Below are positions 34,663 through 47,000 of a stretch of 56,583 bases of DNA, piece after piece; within the stretch, counting starts at the first letter, position 1; every line of letters begins with the position of its first letter. The stretch spans positions 1 through 56,583 of the forward strand of contig PYST01000262.1 of assembly GCA_003049485.1 (NCBI GenBank), in the 5' to 3' direction. The position numbers were made by a program, and so were the translations under genes. The notes beneath the pieces are model-generated. The model did not search any database and was not told the DNA's origin. It saw nothing but the letters and a program-made list of their open reading frames with translations. Source of the stretch: Ophioceras dolichostomum. Lineage: Eukaryota > Ascomycota > Sordariomycetes > Magnaporthales > Ophioceraceae.

Positions 34663-35974
34663 GGTTTGGGGAGTAGATGTCCGAGGCCCTGGCCTGGCCT
34701 CGTCGGTCTCGATCACAAACAGCAAAAATTGAGGAGAAGTAAAGTAGATCGATGTGCTCGAGAACTTCCTCGTTTGTAGCACATCAACACAATTATACAC
34801 CGGTTTGCAGAGCTACCACCCACTGGACAGTTGTCGCCGTGTTGTTGGTGGTGGGAAACAGTGGTGGGTGCGCCTATGTAGCTCTGGTGGGGCACCAAGC
34901 AGAGGGAAGAGGCGAGGGGCACCTGCTGAGCCAGTGGCTGAGATGCGTGTTCACCGACAGAGATCGTGTGAGAAGAAGCCAGATTATGATGTGGCAGTTC
35001 GGGCTATGTGTTTCCTTCCAGAATAGGTACTCGTAGACAACCGGCCTGATTGGTAGTGACTGTTAAAGACGCAAAATAGGTGATTCGATGCACGAGTTCG
35101 AAGCAGGGAGCTTCCACTTTCTGATGATGTCAACACTCGTAGGCCTTCAAAAGACCAGGGATTACCTAATTCAGTATCGTGCATTCGATACCACGTGCGG
35201 GCCTTGCCGAGCTGCGTTCGAGAGTGGGACAAAATGGAGCCTGGAGTGACAAGGACTAGTGACGCCTGGCCGGGGATTAGTCCTTGGGATCGAAGAAGGG
35301 GGCTCCTGAGCAGAAAAACCGCCTCGACGATAAGGAATTTGGTCATATTTCTGAGCCTCTCAGGCTTGCACTTTGGATGGTCGGTTTTAACCGATTCGAA
35401 CGACTAGTCGGCTAGGTAGTCGAGCTCAGTTGCTCAGACCAGGTTGTTGTTGCTGTCGGGCTTATGATCCCTGTCGACATCCGGCCAAGACAGCCGCGGT
35501 GGTCGCATTTGACAGGGGGCGATCAGCTTGTGAGCTCCGTGCGCCCTTCCACCACTGGGCAAAGCTTCCAGGAATCTTTTCGCAGGCCTCGATCTTTTTC
35601 CAATCGATCCGAATCGCCGACATTCCAATTGACGAATCACTGCATCTGTGCATCAAGTGGACGAGATCTTCGCGATTCTTTCCCGGCCATTCGTCAACAA
35701 CTCGCAAGCCGGACAAGAGCCGCCGCCAGGAACGGCCGCCCCTTGTTTCTACGTTTTCGATTGTTCCATCTTTCTCTGCTGATTGGCGTTTCCAACGGAT
35801 CGGCCATGAGCTGATGCTTACCGTTCTGCGACACCAAACGGCCCATTTCCGCTGTTTGGCCCAGTCCACGGGCGGCAACGCTTCCCTGTGCCAACCTCGA
35901 CCAGCCGTCTAAACAACGTTCAACGTTCAGGCCGGCCATGACTTGCCTACTATTGCCGATTTAAATATTTCGCA
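34663..35974. other. Divergent intergenic region
   Basis: This is 1.3 kb between the divergent UsgS-like and Inp1 genes. Open frames around 35430-35912 overlap on both strands and show no recognisable domain. No gene is called. Confidence 0.5.
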
Positions 35975-38245
35975 ATGGCCGCTCCGCCGCAATCCTTGCC
36001 GAGTCCCTCGCCGGATCTCAGAAGAGAAGAAGAGAAAGAAGAGACAGAGAAAGAGGTGGTACCTGCCGAGATTGATCAGAAGCAAAAGGGCAAAGAGAAA
36101 GAGATGATGATGGAATACGTCAAACCTCCGGGGTTCGTCGACCCGACACAACGACGCCGCATAGTCACGGCCCCCGCGCCCCTCCAGCCGGTCCCCCAGA
36201 GTCAGTTCGTCGGTTCACAATCCGGCAACGGCCTCGTCGAGACATTGTACAACCACCCTTCCGTTAAGATAATCGCATTCACGGCCGGCCCTCGCACGTT
36301 CTCGTTCAGCCCAGGACGAGACTTCTCCGCTCCGCCCGAAATCGAACCTGGCACGCTTCCTTGGTCATCCCGGATCGAACGGACAATCGCTGTTGGTATG
36401 TTCGCCCCTATACCGTGCTTACATGTCTCGTGAGGCCATCCTCTGACCTCAATTGTTCGTTGCACCAACCTAGGCCCTTTCCGGATCTACCGCGCTCCCG
36501 GTTCGGTCGCGTTTCTGAGCTGTGGCTCTGCACTTCAACCGATCCTCCCAAAAAGCCAATGTTGGTGCATCGACGAAGGCTCGAGCAAGTTCGTCTTGCA
36601 GATCCGACGGCCACAGTATTGGAGGATAGAAATCCCCGTCGACGCCGAGAGGGGCCAGGCTCTCCGCGACGTGTTCGACAGTGTCCTGTTGTTCGAGAAA
36701 ACACCCTGTCCATTTCAGCGGGCATTCACTGTTGAGCTCCCAGAGCGGCCACAGACCCCAGTGAAGAAGCGGCCATGGACACCCGTGCGAAAGACGTCGA
36801 TCCAATTACCACCGACTCCTGTGACTCCCGAGGATGTGGTGACCCCTCGCCCAGGCCTAGTAGCCAGGAGGAGGAACAGTATCACCAAATTCTCGGACAG
36901 GTTCTCGGACAAGTCGTCGTCGGACGGCTCGCCTTTGGAAGATGTCCAGACACCAACGCTACCTGTGATCGAGAGAATTAGGCGAATGGAGGCTTCGGCG
37001 GCAGAGGAGTCGAGGAGTCGCGAAGGGGTTCAAGATGATGCTAAGGACAAGCTCGACCTCAGTCCAACCATCGAACCAGGCCCTCTCGTCATCGCTCGCC
37101 AAGGGCCTGGCTTCGGGGCCAGCCGGTGTGTTACGGCACCACCACAACTCTCTCTGGTCACCCCGCAACCCCTGTCCTCCACTGCGCAACCAGCCCAACC
37201 ACCAGCGTGCCAGTCCACAGAAACGTCGGTGACAAACTCGCCGACAAACTCCTCTGTCGACTCTTTCCACAGCCTTCAGAGCTGGCACTCTCCCATCACG
37301 CCTCTTCCACCCTCTCCACCACTCTCCAACCCCAACTCCCCGAAAACGTTCCCGTATCCCCACGAGAACATTGCACTTCCTTACCAAGAGTCACCCGGAA
37401 GCGTTCCCATCTCCGAGAGCCCCAACGTCCTCAGCCCAACCGGTGCCACGGACGGCATCCGGAGCAGCGATGAGCTGTCCCCCGCTACCGATGCAGCCGA
37501 TAACGAGCCGCCGCCATCTGCCTCCAGCGATGAAGGCTCTATGAAGTCCTTCGACGAGGAGGTGCCTCTGAAGCAGGAGTCACCGCAACCACAGCAGGCG
37601 CCTTCAACCCCAGTCACCGCCACCTTAATCTCAACCACCTCGCCCCCAGCAACAAGGCCCGTCACCGACCCACGTCCACGGCTCAGACATCGTGCCACCA
37701 CGAGCAGCATCTCCTCGGTCAGCCACCACCGAGCGCTGTCTCCCCTACCGCCTGCGGCCAACCTAATCACCACCCCCCACCGCAAATTCCGGACCTACGC
37801 CAGCTCCAACCGGGCTCAGACCCGGCTCGAGGCTGTGCGGCGCATCCCCGGCGCCATCATCCACAAGACCTGCGAAATCCTGCTGTCCCCACCCGGGCAC
37901 CTCATCAACCTGATGCTCAACGTGGCTGCCCGCATCGCCGCAGGCGAGTGGCGCGGCTTCGTGTTCGGCGTCGGTGAGGGAGGCGAGCGGATTCCAGTGC
38001 ACTGGGACCTCTCTGACAACGGTAGCGATGCCGGTAGCGCCACCAGCACTACCGCCGCCAGCCCCTGGGACGTCCACGACGTGCCCGCGGACGACCGCTG
38101 GCGGCGCCACGAGCGCGGCAGCAGCAGTCGGAGCAGCAGTCGCCACTCGGTCGGCTCTGTCGTCGATGACATTCTAGGCGCCCCGGTCTTGCCCGACGAG
38201 AGCCCTGTATCGGTCGGCAACGATGCGAGCTGGGAAGTCGACTAA
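35975..38245 (+). CDS. Inheritance of peroxisomes protein 1 (Inp1)
   Basis: Peroxisome-tethering protein that keeps part of the peroxisome pool anchored during cell division or growth. Two exons, 35975-36395 and 36474-38245, with a 78-base intron (GTATGT donor, TAG acceptor), giving 730 aa. The conserved Inp1 domain spans about residues 85-240: SSRIERTIAVGPFRIYRAPG crosses the splice junction, followed by VLQIRRPQYWRIEIPVDAER and KTPCPFQRAFTVELPERP with PVKKRPWTPV. The middle is a Ser/Pro/Thr-rich disordered region. Near the C-terminus, a hydrophobic and amphipathic stretch (AIIHKTCEILLSPPGHLINL) may contact membrane. A Glu/Lys-rich N-terminal segment precedes the domain. The family call is from the conserved central block. 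Confidence 0.88.
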
Positions 38246-38504
38246 AGCGGCCCGTTCGAGTTTTTGGACGCCCCTTCGAACTCGCCTCGTCGATGACGAT
38301 ACGTACATCACGGATATTTTCAACGCCACTCCTCACACTCGCACACCAAGAACCGACATCTACCCACCTTACAAGTACCTCCCATCTATCACATGCCTTG
38401 CACAACCTCGAGGTATTATTTACGCTTTGCTGCAAACCATCATGAAACAGGGTGGTAACTGTCGGTTGGTCCAGGACGTTGAAGCGCAAATACCGGCGCT
38501 GGAA

Positions 38505-38726
38505 TAGTAACAGGTACGTTGGGGCTGGTAGTGTGCCACTTCAGGTCGGGGACTATAAGTTGAAATTGTGCACGGTCGGCGGGACGGTTTAGTGACACAG
38601 GGTTAACTGCACTACAAGTTCCTGGTCAACCTTGTATTACTAAACCGCCGCGCGGACCGTGAACAATTTCAGCTTATGTCCCAGACCTGAAGTGGCAAAA
38701 GATGAGCTCCAACGCGCCTGTTACTA
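38505..38726. mobile_element. Foldback MITE-like element, 218 bases
   Basis: Two arms of about 86 bases (38507-38592 and 38639-38724) are inverted copies of each other, with a few mismatches and single-base indels, around a 46-base centre that is itself partly self-complementary. The outer ends read GTAACAGG...CCTGTTAC, and TA flanks both sides (38505-38506 and 38725-38726), as expected for a Tc1/mariner-type target duplication. A strongly shared inner block reads TGCCACTTCAGGTC. There is no coding capacity, so it would be non-autonomous. I know of no named family with these ends. It is the only copy in the window. Confidence 0.72.
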
Positions 38727-38729
38727 GTA

Positions 38730-38882
38730 TTAGACCGCAAAAGTCGGCGGGTTTATGTCCTTTTCGAACAGCGGGTGACAATAGCGGCGCACCCATTGCC
38801 CGTTGTACTTCTCTACGGTTTCATAAGCGTCTAGGGGGACGACCTCCCCCTCCTCGACGATAGAGCGGTGGTAGCTGTGCAT
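38730..38882 (-). CDS. Small coding-like ORF abutting the MITE
   Basis: A 50-codon frame starts MHSYHRSIVEEGEVVPLDAY and contains VEKYNGQWVRRYCHPLF. Composition and codon choice look protein-like. The TAA stop (38730-38732) lies three bases from the MITE's TA duplication. An in-frame TAG lies just before the upstream CCTAAC, and TTTAG there could be a splice acceptor, so this might be the last exon of a larger or broken gene. No family is recognised. It may be a complete small protein, a gene remnant, or chance. Confidence 0.35.
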   Translation of the reverse strand: MHSYHRSIVEEGEVVPLDAYETVEKYNGQWVRRYCHPLFEKDINPPTFAV

Positions 38883-40278
38883 GTTAGGCTAAACAACAGC
38901 ACACTCACTGTAATACCACCTACTGTACGACCATTTCATCAACCAAACTCCCCAACACATTGGCAAATTCATGTAATATCATCAAACATTTTTGCTCACA
39001 TAATTTTTCTCACCCTCATTTGGCTTGGGCTGGCTGGCTCGGGACGGACGGTTCAACGGGGATCCCAAGCACACACATTGATTTTTGCCCTGGCGTTTCT
39101 CTGAGGAACAAGGGAAACAACCGCCCCTCGAGGCAAGAACTGTATTCGCTGCTCACGCGTTGGATTTTTCGAGACGGCCTTTCTGCCCCTTTGCCTTCTG
39201 GATTTGAAAGGCGGAATATGGGCTCATCGGAGCAGGCTGGACGGAACCCCGGCCGGGTTGGCCTTATTGTCTCCTACTGCTGGCTTAGCATCGCCTTTCT
39301 TTCTGGCAAAGGCTAGTAGAATTTTCTGGTTCCCCTCTTCTTGACGAGGGCGACATATTGCACAGGCAGCAAAGCACAGATGGACACCGTTCTGTCGCCA
39401 CCCTACGTATGCTGCAAAATTGATATTTTTTCACTTCACAGATCCTCGTGCTATGTGACTGGACTTAGTCTCACAGCATTTTTTATAACACGTCTCGTTC
39501 GTCGATACCATATTTCTCATCTCTGTTTTCTGCAGTCGAGGAAGACGGTACGTGCGGGAAATCCTTGAAGGGCTGCTGCTACCGCTTCGGCGCCCGGCCA
39601 CGACGAGTGAATGATCGCCCGGAGCCCAACACTAGATCGATGCTACTAGGATCAACGCATGTCGTATCAGGACAGGATGGTAGGCCACTTCTGTTCTTCT
39701 CCAAAACCGGCAACGGTCCTCCTTGCCGGCCCAGTCGTCTGCCAAGAATGGGAGAGATGAACAGCAATTCGGGCGCGGAATAAATAAAAGGCGAGCGCAA
39801 AAAATCGTGGAGGGAATGTATGAGACGGCACTCCAGACGCCAAACGCTGAGGCCTGCGACCCCTGAAAAGATCCGTAAAGTGTCGCCCGCGCCTCAGGAG
39901 CTCCGATATCAGGGGTGGAGGGGGGAAAGAAAAAGTAAAGCATAAAAGGAAGAAAAAAGGAGGGAAAGGAAGCAGGGTAGGAGAAATAATCCGAGCCGGG
40001 CCGGCATCTCACATCGACGACCGCCATTGGCATCGGAAAAACAAGAGAGACGGCCCTCCCCCTATTCCGAACCCTATCCAAGAAGGCCACTCAGGTACTC
40101 AACCACACACAACGAGCGAGTAGCGACCATTTTCTTCGCTTTCATGAAAATATTTTCTCTCCTCTCCTCTAATCCATCCCAAGTCCATCCATCGCCCCTT
40201 TTCTCCTCTCATGCCTCGAACTCCTTCCCAACCCACAGGCATCACACATAAAAAGATGCAATGTTAACGATTCATTCA
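38883..40278. other. Intergenic region, 1.4 kb
   Basis: It includes the 3' side of the Sds23 gene. No coding or RNA gene is supported. Confidence 0.5.
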
Positions 40279-42198
40279 TCACCGCCGGAAATCAATACTA
40301 GCCCTCGAAGACTCCATGCTGGGCCTAACGCTGGAGCTCGAGCTCCGCCGCCTCCTCGCGCGCTGCTCTCCGGGATCCGAGGGGCGCAGGCCCGAGCTCT
40401 TGGCGAACATGTTGAGGATGTCCGTCAGCGACACGACGCCCGTCAGCCGACCGGACAGGTGCGCCCCGGGGAGGGCCGCGGCGGGCACTGACGTCACGGG
40501 CTGCGGGTTCGGGGCGGGCAGGGCCGGCGACGGCAACGGGCTTGTTGTGGTCGCCGCGTTCACCGCGATGGGGGTGAGCACCGTCGCTCCGGGGGCGGTC
40601 GAGCTCGCCGTGGCGGGCGTGCCGGCCGCAGTGGTGGTGAGCGTGGCACCAATGGAGGCGGACTCAGCGGCGGCGGCGGGCGCAGCCGCCACGGGCTGCA
40701 GGAGGGGCGTGCCGGGGACGCTGGGGGACGGGGAGGGGCTCTCGACGACCCACATGCGGTGGGACTGGGTCGCCGTGAGCTTCGCGACGGTGTGGGCGAG
40801 CGTCGAGTAGGGGTTGACGTAGAAGACGGGGAAGGAGTCGCGGCCCTTCTCCATGCCCCGCTCGGAGAGGATCACGCTGATGAAGTGCATGCACGTCGAC
40901 TGCAGCAGCGGCATGCTGGCCGCCGATGTGAGGTGACGCACGTCCGCGGTGCTGATGTTGCCGACCACGTTCAGGCCGTTGTCGACTACTGCGACCGACG
41001 TGAGGCCTTCGTTGTTCATGAGCGTGAGGGCGTCGGTGAGGGGTCGGTCGGCACTGTTTTTGTGACATGTTAGTGGTTTTTTTTAAATTTTTTTTCTTTC
41101 TCATACTTGCTTCCTGGGGCTTGGGGCCAAGGTGCGCCCTTACTTGATCGCGATGATTTGGAGCGTTCCCAGATGCAAGTCACGCAGCGGGACGTTATAC
41201 AGTCTGTCGATAACAGGGAAGCTGATCGCCTCCGTCCAGAAGAACTCCAGCACCTTAAGCTGTGTGAGCACACCGATGATCTCGTCGTTGTTGGGTTTGG
41301 TGACGAGAACCCTGTGGATGCCGCCACCCAGCACCTCCACTGCGCTGGAGAGGCGCTCGTCGGCGGCGAAGCTGACGAGCTGCTCCTTGCGGAAGATGGG
41401 CTGGATATCGCGCAGCGGGATGGCCACCCGTTCGCGGGCCTTGTTGGCGATGTCGTCGTAGAGTGCCACCTGATCCTCCTCCGGGTTCGCCAGCCCCACC
41501 ACCACCAGCAGGTAGGCATTGAGGTCGTTGTAGTCAAAGGTCGATATCGCCGTCCTATCGGTCGACTTCTCCCTGACCAGCACGGCGTTCACGGGTCCGC
41601 TTTTGAGGAGGGCCTGGGGGATGGGATGAAGTCAGTACGACTGCCAATGTCCCGGAGCTGGCAGGCACCTAACGAACAAGGCAAGGTGTGTGCGGATACT
41701 AACCATAGTGGCTTCCTCGACGCTAGTGTCAAGCTCTACCCATTTGACATCGTCCTCCGAGATCAGCTCTCCAAGAGCCACATCGCGCCAATCCCTTCCA
41801 GAGAACTGCGGGTTCGGCACCTTGGAAGGCGGCGGGTGGATCAGCAGATCCATGATGGCCGACTGCGTAAACGAGAGATGCCGTTGGGCCCGCGGCGAGG
41901 GCGGCGGGTTCCTTAGGTTCTCGGCGAAGCTCTGACGGTGCGCGTGGATGTGGGCACCACCGCCCTGCGACTTGTGAACGCTGGCCTGAGAATTGGGTCG
42001 CTCGGGAGGCGTGGGCTGCTGCTGCTGTGGCACGGCCGTCGTGGCGATTGCGGATGAGGATGATGAGGATGAGACGGTTGCGGGGACGCCAGCTGGCACG
42101 GAGGTGCCGCTAGTGCTGCTGGCACTCAGCTCGCTGCTGTTAGAAGCCCGAGCCGAAGCAGGGGCAGCAGGCGAGGTGTCCATCGATCGTAGGCTCAC
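40279..42198 (-). CDS. Sds23/Moc1-type CBS-domain protein
   Basis: Regulator that inhibits PP2A/PP6-type phosphatases and links nutrient state to mitosis and sexual development in yeasts. Three exons: 42198-41704, 41613-41144 and 41053-40279, giving 579 aa (574 if the second Met at 42183 is used). Residues 1-100 are Ser/Ala/Pro-rich. Four CBS repeats follow, starting near FTQSAIMDLLIHPPPSKVPN. Recognisable blocks are SEDDVKWVELDTSVEEATM, GLANPEEDQVALYDDIANKA, GVLTQLKVLEFFWTEAISFP, and in the last exon ADRPLTDALTLMNNEGLTSV and LTGVVSLTDILNMFAK. A Ser/Arg-rich tail (RRRRSSSSSVRPS) ends the protein, and an Ala/Pro-rich insertion interrupts the last CBS pair. CBS domains suggest adenine-nucleotide sensing, which is inferred. 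Confidence 0.9.
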
Positions 42199-44098
42199 GG
42201 GGCCGCAACTGCGCTATTGAGTGGTTTTTGCAGAGGATGAAGATAAGCTGTGTGGTGGAATGGAACGGGGACGTCAGAGATTCCAAGCTTCTGTCGCAGC
42301 TGATAGCTCCTCTGCTCGGCGAAAGCCTAGTCTATGTGCTAACTAGTTGTAGACGAAGGGAGGGTTGAAGAATTCGATATTCTGTGATGATATTCCGTAT
42401 GCCTGTTCTATAGAACAGAGCGAGCGGACGAGTGAATGAGCGGGGAGGACTTGGGACGATTGCCACATCTATCACGAGCTCTTCTCTGGACGTTGGTGTT
42501 CGTCCTAGAGCAGCAGGAGCAGTGCATCCTTGACGCCAATATGTACCCGGAAGGTGGGGTAATTGAACCAAGCGCAGGTGAACCCAGCCAGCCGTCATCA
42601 TTTTTGGGAGGGGCGGCCCAGGGCGGCTCCAGTCGCGGGCATGGTGGGGGCGTGACTCGGGTGAGTTCCCATCACAGCGAACGCATGATAGGCCATCAGG
42701 CCACTGCAGCTTCAGGCGAGAGAGGGAGAGAGATCAGGAACAATAGCAAAGACGGTTGAATAAGGGATCCATCAACATGGGATAAGGAATATCACGTCGA
42801 TATCACGAGATCAGATATACCAGGTGAATCACATGTGCAAGGACCAAGAATTGTCCGAGACTGATTGGTGGGTTCACGTACCTGTCTCCAGGTTTAGAAC
42901 CCTTTGATCTATCGCAGTGTTCAACCTACATTGAGTGCCTCAGCGACAGCAATTGTACCATATTCAGAGGCGGTGCGAAGTACAGACAAACCAACCACCC
43001 ACGTCTGGTGTAAGTGAGTTGGCATGTACCAAACAGAACGGCTTGGTTCGGATTGTTGGACGCCTGCAGATTATCCATTGGTGATTCTGATCGGTACAGC
43101 GTACCTTGTACCCCACATATCTACGCCATCATCCATCAGAAGGCAGCAATCTCATGAAAAGGTGTTAGGTGGCTTCACACAAACTTGTTGGGGTCGGGCA
43201 GCTAACCTCAGAAGCTCATATTGCTTGTTTCCTCTTCTGCTGATGGTGTTCCCGGCCTTACAGCGGTCCAGGCACCCACACACTGTCCATAACTTCCGCG
43301 CTGGCTGGAGGAACACTCTAGTCGACCCTGCGGTCATAGATTGCAACCTCGAAGTATCGTCGTGTCAATAATCGTGTTCTTTGTGCGGTCAAACTACCAC
43401 GGAAACAAACCAAAAAAATTTAGAGTTGCAGACCTCTTCCCACTCGTTGTGTTTGTTTGTGTATGCGTGCGGGTGCCGTTAATTTAACCGATGTTGTGCT
43501 CATGGTAAAGGGTAATTTTATGCAGTAAACCGACTTCAAACTCGCTTTACGAGATCAGAAGCTCAGAGAGCGGGGTCTATTGATCTGGCGAAGGAAAAAA
43601 AATAGCCCCTCGATTCGTTCCCCTCCTTCACTGGTTGGTCTCCACTCTGCGTTTTGTTTGTCGCTCTCTCTCAGATCCCTTGTTTCCTCGCCGAAAAAAA
43701 AAATAATAATCCCGAGACTCCCAACACCGTACTCTTCCTCTGGAGTCAGATTCGCTCTAGTACGAAGAGCTCTACGACGCGCATTACGCAGTCAAGTCTT
43801 GGTCTGAGTCTGTGAGTGCAAGCTTTCTTCCGTCCCTTTCGCGGTATCGCGCGACAAGCCCTTCGCGCTTGGGGCTGCCATATTTTTATTTGTTCCTTCC
43901 CCTCCCCCACCTCAGCCTTTTGGGTCGTCGGGTTCGCGTCGACTGACCGACTGACTGACGACAATTTCGGTTCGCGGCAGCACTCCAACAGAGCGAGCCG
44001 CTCTCGACGCGACCGTCAGGGCACGCGGATAATCCGCTTCAAATTCCTTTCCCTCCCAGCCTTCCTCGCGCCATTCGAGGGGCCGCCCATCGCGAATC
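42199..44098. other. Divergent promoter region of SDS23 and PSE1
   Basis: A 1.9 kb divergent intergenic region. The last 500 bases form a pyrimidine-rich leader for PSE1. Short frames near 43024-43371 have no support. No gene is called. Confidence 0.5.
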
Positions 44099-47000
44099 AT
44101 GTCGCTTCTACCTCCCGAGGTGACAGCTGAGCTTGGCCAGCTTCTGCTGGCCTTGCAGTCGCCAGACAACACGGTCCGGTCGCAGGCAGAAGACCTCCTT
44201 CAGAACAACTGGACCCTCCCACGGCCGGAGGTCCTGTTGATGGGCCTTGTCGAGCAAATAGCCGGCAGCACCGACAACACTGTGAGTCGTCGTCCACCGC
44301 GTACATACAGATACCACGCGAGAAATGTCTTGTCTTGGAGGCTGGATTGGTCTAACCGCGTGTTCCCTTTCTCCTTGAGCCTAGGTTCGATCATTTGCCG
44401 CCCTGATCTTTCGACGAATCGCCGGCAAGGCCCGGAAGACCGAGAAAGGAGAGACCTTGGATACGTACATCTCGCTGGAGAAGGAACATGCTGTTGTCAT
44501 CCGCCAGAAGCTCCTCGAGACCCTCCCCAACGAACCGGATCGGCCCGTGAGAAATAAAATCAGCGATGCTGTTGCTGAAGTGGCTCGACAGTGCACCGAA
44601 ACAAGTGTGTACAACCTTGACGATGTTACTGTGTCTTTGACACAGGCGTCGTGTCCCCCATTGGCCTTTTTTCCCCCTTTCCATCAGTCGCTTACCGATG
44701 CTGACATGTTATATTCTGCGCATTTAAGACGAGCCATGGCCAGAATTGCTGTCCGCTCTTTTCGGTCTGAGCATGGCTCCGGACGCTGGGAAGAGGGAAA
44801 TCGCATTCCGAGTCTTTGCCACAACCCCCGGCATCATGGAGAAGCAGAACGACGAAACGGTGGCCCAGGCCTTCTCAAGAGCTTTCAAGGACGATTCAGT
44901 CACCGTGAGTTTTCCGGCTCTAGCAACAACCCGTGGTCTTGTGACGCGCCAAGACTTGCCCAGATCCCTTTCTTCATCGTACTTACTCTATTCGTGTGCG
45001 TGTCTCTAGGTCCGCTTAGCCGCCATGGACGCCTTCGCTGCATTCTTCCGTGTCGTGTCCAAGAAGAACCAATCCAAGTACTTCGGACTCCTCCCAGAGG
45101 TCCTTAACATCCTGCCCCCTGTTAAGGAGGCGCATAACTCAGACGATCTCGGCAAGGCGCTGCTGGCCCTCATAGATCTGGCCGAGGTGTCGCCCAAGAT
45201 GTTCCGCCAGCAGTTTGCTCACCTCGTGCAGTTCAGCATCTCGGTGATCCAGGACAAGGAACTGAACGACGTCTGCCGACAGAACGCACTGGAGCTGATG
45301 GCGACATTTGCCGATCATGCCCCTTCGATGTGCAAGAAGGACCCAAACTACACCAACGATATGATCACCCAGTGCCTCAGCCTCATGACAGACCTGGGAG
45401 AAGACGACGACGACGCTGCGGATTGGTTAGCCTTGGAAGAGCTTGATCAAGATGATTCCGATCTCAACCACATGGCTGGTGAGCAGTGCATGGATAGGCT
45501 TGCAAACAGGCTTGGCGGCCAGACAATCCTGGCTCCGACCTTCAACTGGCTGCCCCGGATGATGTCGTCCCCCGTGTGGAGGGATCGGCATGCGGCCCTG
45601 ATGGCCATCTCGGCCATCTCGGAGGGCTGCAGGGATCTGATGTTGGGGGAGCTGAACCAAGTCCTGGAGCTCGTCGTGCCGGCACTGAAGGACGCTCACC
45701 CACGTGTCCGCTGGGCCGGCTGTAACGCGCTGGGCCAGATGAGCACCGACTTCGCCCCTACGATGCAGAAGGAACACCACGAAACGGTGCTCAAGGCCAT
45801 CATTCCCGTTCTCGAGTCTCCAGAGGCACGCGTCAAGTCTCACGCCGCCGCGGCCCTCGTCAACTTCTGCGAGGAGGCGGAGAAGAGCGTCCTGGAGCCG
45901 TACCTGGACGATCTGCTATCTCATCTGTTCCAACTGCTGCAGAACGACAAGCGCTACGTGCAGGAGCAGGCTCTATCGACAATCGCAACCATTGCCGACG
46001 CGGCTGAGCAGGCGTTTTCTAAGTACTACACCACGCTCATGCCGCTGCTCATGGATGTTTTGCAACGCGAGAGCGACAAGGAGTTCCGGCTTCTCCGGGC
46101 CAAGGCTATGGAGTGCGCCACACTCATTGCTCTGGCCGTCGGTCGTGAACAGCTCGGCCCAGACGCGCTCCAGCTGTTGCAGCTACTGGCCAATGTGCAG
46201 CAGAATATCACCGATCCTGACGATCCACAGGCGCAATACCTGATGCACTGCTGGGGCCGCATGTGCCGCGTGCTCGGGCAAGAGTTCCTGCCGTACCTGC
46301 ACAACGTCATGCCGCCTCTGCTGGAGCTCGCGAGCGCCAAGGCAGACATCCAGCTCCTGGACGACGAGGAACAGGTTGACCAGATCCAGCAGGAAGAGGG
46401 GTGGGAGCTTGTGCCGCTCAAGGGGAAGATGATCGGCATTCGCACAAGTCTGATGGATGACAAGCACATGGCCATCGAGCTGCTGGTGGTCTACGCGCAG
46501 GTGCTCGAAGGCGGGTTTGCCCCCTACGTGCCCGAGATCATGGAAAAGATTGCCATCCCTGGCCTAGCCTTCTTCTTCCATGACCCTGTGCGCTATATTT
46601 CGGCCAAGCTGGTGCCGCAGCTTCTCAGTTCGTACAAGAAGGCCTACGGCGCCAACTCGACCCAACTGGGCGACCTGTGGTTGAGCATTATCGATAAGCT
46701 CATGGAAGTGCTTACCGCAGAGCCGGCCATCGACACTCTGGCAGAGATGTACCAGTGCTTCTATGAGTCGGTCGAGGTACTAGGGACCAACTGCATGAAC
46801 CCGAGCCAGATGGAGAAGTTCATCGACTCCGTTCACACCACGCTGGAGGACTATAAGGACCGTGTGATGGCCCGGGCCGAGGAACGCGCGGGTGTCACAG
46901 CCGAGGACGCCGAGGACGAGGCGGAGGAGATGCTGCTAGCCATCGAAGATGACCAAACGCTGCTCTCCGACATGAACAAGGCCTTCCATGCGGTTTTTAA

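Noticed and set aside
35430..35912. 160-codon plus frame with overlapping minus frames
   Set aside because: Both strands are equally open with no domain or codon bias; intergenic.
41107..41916. 269-codon plus-strand frame opposite SDS23
   Set aside because: It spans SDS23 exons and an intron on the other strand and has no family resemblance.
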